From the NCBI GenBank assembly GCA_016124585.1, contig WGNL01000006.1, forward strand, positions 186,001 through 250,000: a DNA stretch of 64,000 bases. Reading direction: 5' to 3'. This document shows, in pieces, positions 51,441 through 59,851 of the stretch. Source of the stretch: Bacteroidota bacterium. Lineage in GTDB: Bacteria > Bacteroidota > Bacteroidia > Chitinophagales > Saprospiraceae. The notes below the pieces were generated by a model, which searched no databases, was not told where the DNA came from, and saw only the letters and a list, made by a program, of their open reading frames with translations. Numbering within the stretch: the first letter of the stretch is position 1; every line of letters starts with the position of its first letter. The position numbers and the translations under genes are program-made.

Positions 51441-53432
51441 TTAATCCTGCATTAGTACCCTAGTGCCCAATAATTTGCCCGATGAATCGAGCAATGTCAA
51501 ATAGAGCATTCCTTTCGGAAAATCCTTCATTGAAGTCGAAAACTCTTCAGTGCCATTGGTTGCTTTCAATGGATAATGGCCAATTTCTTTGCCCGCTGCA
51601 TCAGAAATATGAAGAACGGCAGGCGTTTTAATATCGTAAGCCAAAGTGAGATTGTCGCTTGCCGGGTTTGGGAAAATTTTGAAAGCAACCAGGTTAGGAC
51701 TATCGGCTTTGGAATCGGCGTTGGGTAGGTTGGTCTTGTTTCCTGCGTCCAATTTAAACATCACGGGGAGCGTAAAAGACACTGCTACGGCTTTGCCGTC
51801 TTTCTTACCTGGAGACCAATCCGGCATCTCTTTGATAACCCTTAGTACCTCTTCATCACAACCACTGCCTACACTTTTTACAATTTCTGGACTAGAAATG
51901 CTGCCATCCTTTTCGATAACGAACTTGGCGACAACCATCCCTTCCACACCTTTGTCCCGAGCTTTAGCAGGGTATTTTATGTTGCCGTAAATAGTTTCAA
52001 TTAATTTTGTTTCAGAACATTTTTTACGCTCATCTGTAGGGAGGCTTTCGCAACCCATCATTTCGGGCATTTCATCCAAGTCTTTAATTGTCAATAGTTT
52101 ATCACTGACTTTTTCACTTGTGCTCCCATCTAATTCAAACCTTACAGGCAGTTTGAATTCTGTCCGAACAGGCTTGCCATCCTTCTTGCCCGGCACCCAT
52201 TTCGGCATGGAACGGATGACCCGTTTCACTTCCTCGCCTGTACCTGCTTCGCCACCTCTGAGAATGTCAACATCGTAAATGGAGCCGTCCTTGTCCACCA
52301 CGAATTTTGCAACCACCAGCCCTCCAAATCCTTTTTCTTGGGCTTCCTTCGGAAATTTTACCCCACTGAAGAGGAACTCAAGCAACTTGCTTTGGCTGCA
52401 ATTATTACGTTCGGCTGCATCCGTCACATCTTCACAGCCGGGGAAACGAGGCATCTCCTCCACCGTCTGATAAACTTCATCGCCAGTGGGCACTGTGTCA
52501 GTCAAAACAAAATTGCTTTCTGGTTCAAGTAATTGATTATCAAGGGCTAAATTGTTGGTATCTGCTTTTTCTGCAAAAGAAAATGCAAGGCAAAGCAATG
52601 CCATGGCAGGCAGTAGGGCGAGGTACTTCCATGAAGCCCTTTTCGATGATTCAGTTTTAGTCATCATGACAATACGTTTTTTTAATTGTGAAGAAAAAAG
52701 TGAATTGGAGATGGCAACCTGCATTCCGGGGTGCGATTGCCTGAGCAACAAACGGCCGTATTGTTTCTTGTCAAAGCCCGCCGTCACATGGGCGTCGGCG
52801 AGGTATTCGTGGGTAGTTTTCACAGCTTTTTTGTAAAAATAGACGAACGGGACGCACCATGCGAAAGCCGCCACCAGTTCTAGCAGCACCACGTCGTGGC
52901 TGTGTTTTTGAAAAATATGCGCCTCCTCGTGCCGCACGATACTGTGGCGCTCCTCTTCCGTCGTCACGAAATTTTTGCTCCAAAAAAGGTTGTTGAAAAA
53001 TGAGAACGGCAGATGCGGGGCGCTCGTTTCCACAAAGCGGTAACCACTGCTTGGTGTCACTTCGCTTCGTCGGTAGAGCTTGCTAATTTGGGACAGACCA
53101 AAGCCAAATCTTACCAATGCCAACATTACACCCAAGCAATATGTCCAAAACGCAACTGCTTGAAAATCAATGCTTTTCTCTCGTTGCGAAGCAGTGATAA
53201 CAATTGCTTCAAACTCCTTCATCCCCACTGTGATGGGTTGTAACAGGTAGGCTGGTGAAGCTTCAGCAGCGGACAGGTCAATATCTAGTGCTGGGATGGC
53301 CAAACCTAGCAACAGCGTTGCGAGCAAGTACCAGCGGTTGGTGCAGTGGAAGGTCTCGGACCGCAGTAGCAAGTGGTAAATGCCGTAGAAAACTGCCCAG
53401 CACAGGGTGACTTCAAGTAGGTAATTAGTCAT
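51441..53432 (-). CDS. BlaR1-type M56 sensor protease with two TonB domains and a T9SS-like tail
   Basis: 663 residues. Membrane helices lie at both ends of an M56 domain whose zinc motif HEEAH is near residue 166 (SIVRHEEAHIFQKHSHDVV), with YLADAHVTAGFDKKQYGRLL after it and a further helix near 270. Beyond that are two TonB C-terminal-like domains (about 340-425 and 470-560; GLVVAKFVVDKDG and GMVVAKFVIEKDG) and a last block from about 584 that looks like a T9SS sorting domain (FKIFPNPASDNLTLAY, ending in LLGTRVLMQD). M56 sensors cut BlaI-type repressors; the BlaI gene is 28 bp upstream. Whether the tail acts as a sorting signal on a membrane protein is unclear. Confidence 0.88.
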   Translation of the reverse strand: MTNYLLEVTLCWAVFYGIYHLLLRSETFHCTNRWYLLATLLLGLAIPALDIDLSAAEASPAYLLQPITVGMKEFEAIVITASQREKSIDFQAVAFWTYCLGVMLALVRFGFGLSQISKLYRRSEVTPSSGYRFVETSAPHLPFSFFNNLFWSKNFVTTEEERHSIVRHEEAHIFQKHSHDVVLLELVAAFAWCVPFVYFYKKAVKTTHEYLADAHVTAGFDKKQYGRLLLRQSHPGMQVAISNSLFSSQLKKRIVMMTKTESSKRASWKYLALLPAMALLCLAFSFAEKADTNNLALDNQLLEPESNFVLTDTVPTGDEVYQTVEEMPRFPGCEDVTDAAERNNCSQSKLLEFLFSGVKFPKEAQEKGFGGLVVAKFVVDKDGSIYDVDILRGGEAGTGEEVKRVIRSMPKWVPGKKDGKPVRTEFKLPVRFELDGSTSEKVSDKLLTIKDLDEMPEMMGCESLPTDERKKCSETKLIETIYGNIKYPAKARDKGVEGMVVAKFVIEKDGSISSPEIVKSVGSGCDEEVLRVIKEMPDWSPGKKDGKAVAVSFTLPVMFKLDAGNKTNLPNADSKADSPNLVAFKIFPNPASDNLTLAYDIKTPAVLHISDAAGKEIGHYPLKATNGTEEFSTSMKDFPKGMLYLTLLDSSGKLLGTRVLMQD

Positions 53433-53460
53433 TGGTCAGTGATTGTTGTGGGCAATGAAT

Positions 53461-53823
53461 TCAATCCTTCAGCCTTTCAATGAGTTCTGAAAGCTCGTCC
53501 TTGTCGATGTTTTCCTCCTTCACGAGAAAAGAGACAAGGTTGCTCATGGAGCCTTCGAAATAATCGGAGACGAGGCGGTTCAGTGTTGTTTTTGAATAAT
53601 CCTCCTTCGTGATTACGGGGAAGTATTCGTAGGTGCGACCGTAGGCTTTGTGCGAAACGAAGCCCTTGTCTTCCAATATGCGCACGATGCTCGACACCGA
53701 ACTTTGGGGCGTGGGCTTTCCCTTCAATTCATCGTAATGAGGCATGATGTCGCTGACGAGGCAGCGTTCCAGTCGCCAAATGATTTGCATTACTTCTTCT
53801 TCTGCTTTGGTCAATGATGTCAT
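53461..53823 (-). CDS. BlaI/MecI-family repressor
   Basis: 120 residues from the ATG at 53823. The winged helix (LTKAEEEVMQIIWRLERCLVSDIMPHYDELKGKPTPQSSVSSIVRILEDKGFV) and wing (AYGRTYEYFPVITKEDY) are typical, followed by the dimerisation helices (LVSDYFEGSMSNLVSFLVKEE). These repressors bind inverted repeats as dimers and are inactivated by the partner M56 protease. It heads the operon; a promoter and a palindrome lie upstream. Confidence 0.95.
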   Translation of the reverse strand: MTSLTKAEEEVMQIIWRLERCLVSDIMPHYDELKGKPTPQSSVSSIVRILEDKGFVSHKAYGRTYEYFPVITKEDYSKTTLNRLVSDYFEGSMSNLVSFLVKEENIDKDELSELIERLKD

Positions 53824-53850
53824 TTTTAACCTGTTTTGGTGGTACAGTGG

Positions 53851-53881
53851 CAAAGGTATTTCTAAAAAATTAGCCGTGCAA
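53851..53881 (-). promoter_or_regulatory. Candidate promoter of the blaI-type operon
   Basis: On the minus strand TTG (53879-53881) and TACCTTTG (53851-53858) are 20 bases apart, about 28 bases upstream of the BlaI-type start. Confidence 0.55.
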
Positions 53882-53899
53882 CTATTTTTTAAGCTTTTT

Positions 53900-53915
53900 A
53901 ACGTAAAAATACGTT
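53900..53915. promoter_or_regulatory. Palindrome upstream of the blaI-type promoter (candidate operator)
   Basis: AACGTA and TACGTT flank a four-base AAAA spacer. The site is about 20 bases upstream of the -33 box. BlaI/MecI operators are short palindromes near the promoter, but the known sequences differ, so this is a candidate only. Confidence 0.4.
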
Positions 53916-53982
53916 GATTGATTTTTAAGATTGCTGGAATGTATTTTTTAGGAATAGACTGGCATCTTATTTTCTCAAGGAT

Positions 53983-54867
53983 TCAAGCGCTTTTCACTAA
54001 AACCTTTTTCAGGAACGGATAGCTGAAAACAACTATCAATATCAGGGCTACTCCCCAGTAGAATCCGGCTGAAAGTTCTTTTTGCTCCCCCAAAATTATC
54101 CAGGCGAGAAAGATGCCATACACAGGCTCTAGGTTAACAGTGAGGGTAGAGGCGAAGGCGGATAGTACCTTCATAGAGCGGAGGGCTAGCACCCAGGTGA
54201 GGGTGGTACAGAGCAATGAAAGCACTACCAGCATGGCAAAATCTGTTGCCGAAGGCAATAAAATAGCATCCGGTTTTGAGCGAAAGAAAAATGGCAAGAC
54301 TGCGCTCAGGAAGAGCCATGCACTGGTCATCTCGATGAAGGTGATAGGAAGTGGTTCTGCATTGTCTATCCATTTTTTGTTGAGCGTGCTGAACAGCGCT
54401 GCCAAAAAGCTGGACAGTAGGCCGACCAAAATGCCAAGGTGCATTTTTACCTCAACATTCTGTACGATGAGCGCCATACCTGGCACAATGAGAAATCCAA
54501 TAAAGATTTCCGTCCAGTTCATTTTTTTGCGAAGCAAAATCGGCTCGATGAGCGAGGTGAAAAATGCACAGGTGGCCATGCATACAAGCGTAATGCTGGC
54601 ATTGGCTAACTTGATGGCGCCATAAAATGTGAGCCAGTGCAGCCCTGTGAGTACGCCTACAAATCCGAATTGCAGGAGGTTGCTTCGAGTGAGATGTTTT
54701 ATCTTCAGTCCATTGCGAAGCAGAAAAAGCACGCTGATGCTGGTAAGGAACACCCGCCACCACACCAATGCTAGTGCTGACAGTTGAATCAGGTCGCCGA
54801 GAATGGCTGTGAATCCCCAGAGGAACACGGCAATATGAAGTTCAAGATAAGCCCTGGCTTGGGACAT
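53983..54867 (-). CDS. EamA/DMT-family transporter
   Basis: 294 residues from the ATG at 54867; 39 upstream codons are open but hydrophilic and not part of the family. Ten hydrophobic helices in two EamA repeats (LHIAVFLWGFTAILGDL, GVLTGLHWLTFYGAIKLANASI; IEMTSAWLFLSAVLP, LSAFASTLTVNLEPVYGIFLAWIILGE). The conserved NLEPVYG segment marks the second repeat. It exports or imports a small metabolite, often an amino acid or nucleotide sugar; the substrate is unknown. Confidence 0.9.
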   Translation of the reverse strand: MSQARAYLELHIAVFLWGFTAILGDLIQLSALALVWWRVFLTSISVLFLLRNGLKIKHLTRSNLLQFGFVGVLTGLHWLTFYGAIKLANASITLVCMATCAFFTSLIEPILLRKKMNWTEIFIGFLIVPGMALIVQNVEVKMHLGILVGLLSSFLAALFSTLNKKWIDNAEPLPITFIEMTSAWLFLSAVLPFFFRSKPDAILLPSATDFAMLVVLSLLCTTLTWVLALRSMKVLSAFASTLTVNLEPVYGIFLAWIILGEQKELSAGFYWGVALILIVVFSYPFLKKVLVKSA

Positions 54868-55001
54868 TCTGGGTAATTGGTTGAAATGGAAAATTTTAGG
54901 AAGCACAAAAGAACAAAAATTGCTGTTGCTTGTTGGAAGCGGGTTTTGATTTTCCCCCAAACACCAAAATCGTTTAATATTCAAACCTTAACTCAAAAAT
55001 T

Positions 55002-55475
55002 ATGGCACTCAAATTAGGAGACAAAGCACCCGATTTTAAACTTTACAACACTGAAAAAAATGTGGTTTCACTCAGTGATTATGCTGGCAAAAACCTTGTC
55101 ATCCTTTTTTTCCCACAATCTTTCACTGGTGTGTGCACGAAGGAGCTTTGCAATACCCGTGACGACATCGCATTTTACCAAAATATCGGCGCTGAGGTAG
55201 TAGCCGTTTCCGTGGACTCGATTTTCACCCTCGGAAAATTCAAGGAGGAACAAAAGCTGAACTTCCCGCTCCTGTCCGATTTCAACAAGGAAATGTCAAC
55301 AGCTTACGATGCCATATACCACGATTGGATACTGGGAATGAAGGGCGTGAGCAAGCGAGCTGCGTTTGTTGTGGACAAAAATGGGATAATTCGTTACGCG
55401 GAAGTTTTGGAAAGTGCAGGAGATTTACCGAACTTTGACGCCGTCAAATCTACCTTGAACGAAATTGGAAATTGA
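55002..55475 (+). CDS. Peroxiredoxin (AhpE/BCP-like)
   Basis: 157 residues. LKLGDKAPDFKLYNTEKNVVSLSDYAGKNLVILFFPQSFTGVCTKELCNTRDD contains the peroxidatic Cys (TGVCT, about residue 45) and a second Cys five residues later (CTKELC), the disulfide pattern of atypical 2-Cys/BCP enzymes. VVAVSVDS, FPLLSDFNKEMSTAYDA and AAFVVDKNGIIRY follow. It reduces peroxides with thioredoxin. Its last codons (NEIGN) sit in a heptamer-like repeat. clpS follows. Confidence 0.93.
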   Translation: MALKLGDKAPDFKLYNTEKNVVSLSDYAGKNLVILFFPQSFTGVCTKELCNTRDDIAFYQNIGAEVVAVSVDSIFTLGKFKEEQKLNFPLLSDFNKEMSTAYDAIYHDWILGMKGVSKRAAFVVDKNGIIRYAEVLESAGDLPNFDAVKSTLNEIGN

Positions 55476-55528
55476 GGAATTTGGATAAATTCCATGGGTT
55501 CCAATTTTCTAATTTTTAAATTCCAAAG
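55460..55528. repeat. Hairpin with 7-base register between the peroxiredoxin and clpS
   Basis: GAAATTG occurs twice in tandem at the peroxiredoxin stop (55461-55474). The right arm (CCAATTT, TCTAATT, TTTAAAT, TCCAAAG at 55501-55528) is roughly complementary. The first unit encodes the last residues of the protein. Confidence 0.6.
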
Positions 55529-55542
55529 GTCCATTTCCAGCC

Positions 55543-55845
55543 ATGCCTAACGATCCTTTTTTTGAAGAAGATATAGATGTGCTCCTTGAAGAGGAGTTAA
55601 CGGATGATACTGGTACTGGTGAAGTATCGCAGTTGATAGTTTACAACGACGAGGTGAACACTTTTGAGTGGGTCATCAAATGTTTTGAGGAGGTGCTTAA
55701 GCACAGCAATCAACAGGCTGAACAACTGTCAGTAATTATTCACACAAAAGGTAAAGCGACCGTAAAGACGGCGCCGTTGAAAGAGCTTCGTCCCAAAAAA
55801 GATGCATTGGTGGAGCGGGGGCTTTCAGCTGTAATAGAGGACTAG
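55543..55845 (+). CDS. clpS: ATP-dependent Clp protease adaptor ClpS
   Basis: 100 residues. After an acidic N-terminal extension (FFEEDIDVLLEEELTDD) the ClpS core begins: SQLIVYNDEVNTFEWVIKCFEEVL with the N-degron-binding pocket residues (YNDEVNTFEWV; the N-D-x-x-N/T loop is kept), then QQAEQLSVIIHTKGKATVKTAPLKEL. ClpS delivers proteins with destabilising N-terminal residues to ClpAP. Two genes away is aat, which makes such N-termini. A terminator follows. Confidence 0.95.
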   Translation: MPNDPFFEEDIDVLLEEELTDDTGTGEVSQLIVYNDEVNTFEWVIKCFEEVLKHSNQQAEQLSVIIHTKGKATVKTAPLKELRPKKDALVERGLSAVIED

Positions 55846-55923
55846 GAACTGATTGTATGATAATGGTCGCCACCTTATAACAAAGTGGCAGGCCAGCCAT
55901 GAGAATTAGAGATTTTCATTCTC

Positions 55924-55960
55924 ACGGGCAAGGAAAATTCTAATCCTTGCCCGTTTTTTT
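55924..55960 (+). terminator. Terminator after clpS
   Basis: A perfect 11-bp stem (ACGGGCAAGGA at 55924-55934 with TCCTTGCCCGT at 55944-55954), nine-base loop, T run. It separates clpS from aat, so aat has its own promoter or relies on read-through. Confidence 0.92.
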
Positions 55961-56004
55961 ATTTTTTGCACAAAACCGAGAACATTGAATAAACCAATTA
56001 AACC

Positions 56005-56697
56005 ATGCCTGTCTTTTGGCTAAAAAATGAGAACATTGACTTCCCTTCACCGGAGCTGGCCACGGAGGAGGGAATCCTCGCAGTGGGGGGTGACCTTTCC
56101 CCCGAACGTCTTCTTTCCGCATATCGAATGGGCATTTTCCCATGGTTCAATGAAGGGGAACCTGTAGCCTGGTGGTCACCTGACCCCCGCATGGTGCTGT
56201 TCCCTTCCGAGTTGATAGTGTCGAAAAGCATGCGCCCATATTTCAACCAACAAAAATTCAAGACCACCTTCGACGAAGCTTTTGAGGAAGTGATGCAACA
56301 TTGCCAAAAGCCGAGAGGGAAGGGTTGGAGCGGCACCTGGATCACCCCTGAAATGTTGGAAGCCTACTGTCAACTGCACGAATTGGGTTACGCACATTCC
56401 GTTGAAGTATGGGATAAGGAAGGGCAGATGGTAGGTGGCCTTTATGGGGTAGCCATTGGCAAATGTTTCTTTGGTGAAAGCATGTTCACTAGTGTGAACA
56501 ACGCCTCCAAGTTTGGCTTCATCACCTTAGTAAAAAGGTTAAAATCGCTCGGTTTTTGGCTCATCGACTGCCAACAGCAGACCCGCCATTTGGCGACTTT
56601 GGGAGCCAAACCTATTGCCCGTCAAGATTTTTTGAAGATTTTAAAGAAAAATGAACTGGAAAAATCCCTGAGAGGTCACTGGGGCGGGTTTCTTTGA
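56005..56697 (+). CDS. aat: Leucyl/phenylalanyl-tRNA-protein transferase
   Basis: 230 residues. FPSPELATEEGILAVGGDLSPERLLSAYRMGIFPWFNEGEPVAWWSPDPRMVLFP is the conserved N-terminal domain, with WSPDPR. GLYGVAIGKCFFGESMFTSVNNASKFGFITLVKRLKSLGFWLIDCQQQTRHLATLGAKPIAR is the GNAT-like C-terminal domain with the catalytic FGESMFS-type motif. The enzyme adds Leu or Phe from tRNA to proteins that start with Lys or Arg, making N-degrons read by ClpS. Start at 56005 is the first ATG of the family. Confidence 0.96.
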   Translation: MPVFWLKNENIDFPSPELATEEGILAVGGDLSPERLLSAYRMGIFPWFNEGEPVAWWSPDPRMVLFPSELIVSKSMRPYFNQQKFKTTFDEAFEEVMQHCQKPRGKGWSGTWITPEMLEAYCQLHELGYAHSVEVWDKEGQMVGGLYGVAIGKCFFGESMFTSVNNASKFGFITLVKRLKSLGFWLIDCQQQTRHLATLGAKPIARQDFLKILKKNELEKSLRGHWGGFL

Positions 56698-56869
56698 CAG
56701 TTGAGTGCTTTCGGAATAATTAGCGGCCATTCAGATTATTGCAGAACATCCTACCTTGATTTTGCAGCGCTGCAAAACATAAAAAATAGGCTTTGTCTTT
56801 GGCCGCCTCAACTGCTTGAGAATAGGCAAAAACAAAGTTTTCGAACAAGAAAAAAAGTAAATACTGTTT

Positions 56870-56899
56870 TTTGAAAAGAGGCCGGAATGCCTACCTTTG
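56870..56899 (+). promoter_or_regulatory. atpB operon promoter
   Basis: TTTG (56870-56873) and TACCTTTG (56892-56899) are 18 bases apart, the same arrangement as at atpD. The -7 box overlaps the upstream part of the open frame, which supports starting atpB at 56947 rather than earlier. Confidence 0.8.
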
Positions 56900-56946
56900 C
56901 ACCGCTTTTCAAAAAGAGGGCCGAAATGCCACAAAAAATAATTCTG

Positions 56947-58188
56947 ATGCGTCGCTATTTTCTTAGTTTTATTTGCCTTCTCAGCCTTTCTGTTTTTGCT
57001 TTTTCACAAGAACATCAAGAGAACCCTACGGGCGAAGGGCAGCAAGAGGTTGAACATGGCTGTGGCGAACAGGCTGAGCATGAGTTTGACCCAGGCGCAA
57101 CTGCCTTCCACCACATTGCCGACCAAAACATCTACAGTATTGGTCCTTGGAACTTTCCACTCCCATGTTTCCTGTATGCACCTGGTCACGGTTGGTCAGT
57201 TTTTTCCTCTGGAAAATTTCATGCGGATGCACACGGCAATGGCCATGTCGCTGTTGATGGATACGTACTGGTGGAGGGAATGGTAAACCGAATTGAGGAT
57301 GCTTCCTTCCCTATGGGTGAAGTGGAGGTAGGTCACCACCCTTATTTCCAAAAAGTCAAAAATGCAGAAGGTGTTGAAAAGGATATAGCCCATATCTGTT
57401 ACAACTCCCATTTATACACGACCAGAGAGCGCAGTACAGCTGACGGTGGGCTTTTCGGTGGTGGTGTGACCAACTTCTATGACTTCTCGCTGACGAAGAA
57501 CGTCACTTCCATGATCATCATTTTTGCGTTGTTGTCATGGATGTTCTTATCGGTAGCAAAAGCCTACAAACAACGTGACGGCATGGCTCCGAAGGGTCTA
57601 CAAGGTTTCATCGAACCAATTTTCTTATTCATACAAGACGAAGTTGCCAAGCCATTTTTGGGGCATAAATGGGAGCAGTACCTTCCATTTCTGATGGCGC
57701 TTTTCTTTTTCATTCTGGGCTTGAACCTGTTCGGTCAAATCCCATTTCTAGGCGGTTCCAACGTGACTGGTAACCTCGCTGTCACTATGGTGCTAGCAAT
57801 CATCACATTTCTAGTGGTGAACCTCAGCGGCAACAAACACTACTGGGAGCACATCTTTTGGATGCCTGGTGTGCCTGCTTGGGTGAAAATTATTTTGACA
57901 CCAGTTGAAATTTTAGGTGTGTTCATCAAGCCAATGACCTTGATGCTTCGTCTTTTTGCGAACATCACCGCTGGTCACATGGTAATGGTGATTTTTGTCG
58001 GGCTGATATTCGTATTTAGTGAAAGCGGCATCAATGCTGGTGCTGGCTATGGAACAGCGGTTGGTTCCACTTTGCTTACATTGTTCATGATGAGCATTGA
58101 ATTGCTAGTGGCCTTCATCCAAGCGTTCGTTTTCACCATCTTGACTGCTTCCTATATCGGAGCGGCTACGGAAGAGGCGCACCATTAA
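56947..58188 (+). CDS. atpB: ATP synthase Fo subunit a (with periplasmic N-terminal extension)
   Basis: 413 residues from the ATG at 56947. A signal-like helix (MRRYFLSFICLLSLSVFAFS) and about 160 extra hydrophilic residues rich in His, Glu and Gly precede the conserved part. The core has the five or six helices of subunit a, with the essential Arg in KPMTLMLRLFANITAGHMV and a late SIELLVAFIQAFVFTILTASYIG. The extension is known in Bacteroidota; its role is not settled. Subunit a forms the proton half-channels. No atpI gene precedes it. Confidence 0.95.
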   Translation: MRRYFLSFICLLSLSVFAFSQEHQENPTGEGQQEVEHGCGEQAEHEFDPGATAFHHIADQNIYSIGPWNFPLPCFLYAPGHGWSVFSSGKFHADAHGNGHVAVDGYVLVEGMVNRIEDASFPMGEVEVGHHPYFQKVKNAEGVEKDIAHICYNSHLYTTRERSTADGGLFGGGVTNFYDFSLTKNVTSMIIIFALLSWMFLSVAKAYKQRDGMAPKGLQGFIEPIFLFIQDEVAKPFLGHKWEQYLPFLMALFFFILGLNLFGQIPFLGGSNVTGNLAVTMVLAIITFLVVNLSGNKHYWEHIFWMPGVPAWVKIILTPVEILGVFIKPMTLMLRLFANITAGHMVMVIFVGLIFVFSESGINAGAGYGTAVGSTLLTLFMMSIELLVAFIQAFVFTILTASYIGAATEEAHH

Positions 58189-58232
58189 ATTATTAGGTAA
58201 GCAATTCAAAAAATCTTTTTTATAACCTTTAA

Positions 58233-58451
<219 letters not shown>

Positions 58452-58521
58452 GCCTTAGCTGCGATCCGCAAAAAGAGCGGTAGCCTACGGTGACGGTTGG
58501 TCGCTGGGGCTACCAATTTTA

Positions 58522-58556
58522 AGTTGGCAGTTAGACAGTGGGCAATTTGCAGTCAA
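58522..58556. repeat. Heptamer arm in the atpE-atpF spacer
   Basis: CAG or CAA recurs at 58528, 58536, 58543 and 58550, a 7-8-base register (AGTTGGC, CAGTGGG, CAATTTG, CAGTCAA units). The sequence is like the reverse complement of the arm at 47530-47564. I see no full partner arm here. Confidence 0.5.
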
Positions 58557-58597
58557 AGCGGGTTGCTCAAATTCAAAGAAAGAAATAACAAATCGTC

Positions 58598-59110
58598 ATG
58601 ATTTTTCTAATAGACTTTACACCTATCAAGCCGGATTTCGGCCTCATCTTTTGGACGACCGTCATCTTCCTCATTTTCTGGTTGATGATTGGAAAGTTCG
58701 CTTTCCGTCCCATTGCCTCCGCCCTTAAGAAGCGCGAATCAGACATCCAAGGCTCCCTCGATGAAGCCAAGCGGGTACGGCAGGAAATGGCCAATCTAAA
58801 AGCGGAAAATGAAGCCCTGCTCGTGCAAGCCCGTGAGGAACGTGCCCAGATTTTGAAGGAAGCCAAGGACGCTGGCAACAAGCTCGTGGAAGAGGCCAAA
58901 ATCAAAGCCAAGGATGAGGCTCAGAAAATCGTAGCCTCTGCCAAGGAGCAAATTGAAAACCAGAAAATGGCTGCAATCACTGACCTTAAAAATCAGGTAG
59001 GTGCATTCTCCATTTCAATTGCTGAAAAAGTTATCCGTCGGGAACTCAGTGGCAACAAAGAGCAAGAAGCCTTTGTGAATGATTTGGTGAAGGAAATTAA
59101 ATTGAATTAA
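58598..59110 (+). CDS. atpF: ATP synthase Fo subunit b
   Basis: 170 residues. One N-terminal membrane helix (DFGLIFWTTVIFLIFWLMIGKFAF) then a long, charged heptad-repeat coiled coil (LKKRESDIQGSLDEAKRVRQEMANLKAENEALL...) and a C-terminal ISIAEKVIRRELSGNKEQEAFVNDLVKEI that contacts delta. It is the peripheral stalk. The spacer before atpH is a heptamer hairpin. Confidence 0.96.
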   Translation: MIFLIDFTPIKPDFGLIFWTTVIFLIFWLMIGKFAFRPIASALKKRESDIQGSLDEAKRVRQEMANLKAENEALLVQAREERAQILKEAKDAGNKLVEEAKIKAKDEAQKIVASAKEQIENQKMAAITDLKNQVGAFSISIAEKVIRRELSGNKEQEAFVNDLVKEIKLN

Positions 59111-59178
59111 TGATGAATGGTAAATGGTGAATAGTCAAATCTGGCACATTCACCATTCACCATTCATCATTCATCATT
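59109..59178. repeat. Heptamer hairpin in the atpF-atpH spacer
   Basis: The left arm has four AATGATG-like units (59109-59136) and the right arm four CATTCAC/CATTCAT units plus CATT (59147-59178). The arms are complementary over about 26 bases with roughly three mismatches. It starts within the atpF stop codon. Confidence 0.88.
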
Positions 59179-59186
59179 GAAACAAG

Positions 59187-59753
59187 ATGAGTGTTCAAAG
59201 AATAGCATCAAGGTACGCCAAGTCCCTGATTGACCTTGCTCAAGAGCAGGGGAAGCTCGAAAGGGTGTTGGAAGACGTGCAATCTTTCCAGCAAGTGGCC
59301 AAGAATCGTGATTTCTTGCTCATGCTGCGAAGCCCTGTCGTCAAAGCAGATACCAAAGAAAAAGTTTTTAAGCAGCTTTTTACAGGAAAGTACGATGAAA
59401 CAACCCTTGCTTTTCTGCATATTTTGCTTCGCAAGGGCCGTGAATCTCAGCTGGCGGAAATCGCAAATGAGTTTATTGACCAGTACAAAGCTATCAAGCA
59501 TATTTCTACCGTGAAATTGGTGACTGCTTCTAAACTTAGCGAAGAGACTGTGAAAACTATTCACGAAAAACTCCTTGCCAGTACTTCCACTGACAAAAAT
59601 GTGGAACTGGAAACGGAAGTAGATCCAGACCTCCTCGGTGGTTTTGTCATTGAGTTTGAGGACAAACTCTACGATGCAAGCGTTGCCCACAAACTGGCTC
59701 AACTGAAAAAGAATTTTAAAGACAATCTTTACATCTCGCAAATAATGGCTTAA
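59187..59753 (+). CDS. atpH: ATP synthase F1 subunit delta
   Basis: 188 residues. RIASRYAKSLIDLAQEQGKLERVLEDVQSF, the helical N-terminal domain, and TVKLVTASKLSEETVKTIHEKL then DPDLLGGFVIEFEDKLYDASVAHKLAQLKKNF, the C-terminal part of OSCP/delta, are complete. It joins the peripheral stalk to F1. Both flanking spacers are repeat hairpins. Confidence 0.96.
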   Translation: MSVQRIASRYAKSLIDLAQEQGKLERVLEDVQSFQQVAKNRDFLLMLRSPVVKADTKEKVFKQLFTGKYDETTLAFLHILLRKGRESQLAEIANEFIDQYKAIKHISTVKLVTASKLSEETVKTIHEKLLASTSTDKNVELETEVDPDLLGGFVIEFEDKLYDASVAHKLAQLKKNFKDNLYISQIMA

Positions 59754-59757
59754 AATA

Positions 59758-59846
59758 AGGATTGATGGGTTGAAGGATTGAAGGATTGAGGGGTTCGAGA
59801 TACCCTTGCCTTCTGCCCTTCAATCCTTCAGTCCTTCAATCCTTAA
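59758..59846. repeat. Octamer hairpin in the atpH-atpA spacer
   Basis: The left arm has five 8-base units (AGGATTGA-like, 59758-59797), the right arm CCTTCAAT-like units at 59817-59824, 59825-59832, 59833-59840 and a partial one after. The arms pair over about 30 bases. Same construction as the heptamer elements but with a period of 8. Confidence 0.88.
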
Positions 59847-59851
59847 TAAAT

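Noticed and set aside
59109-59178. Ordinary terminator or attenuator in the atp operon
   Set aside because: There is no T run after the arms and the genes behind it belong to the same complex, so full termination would not make sense.
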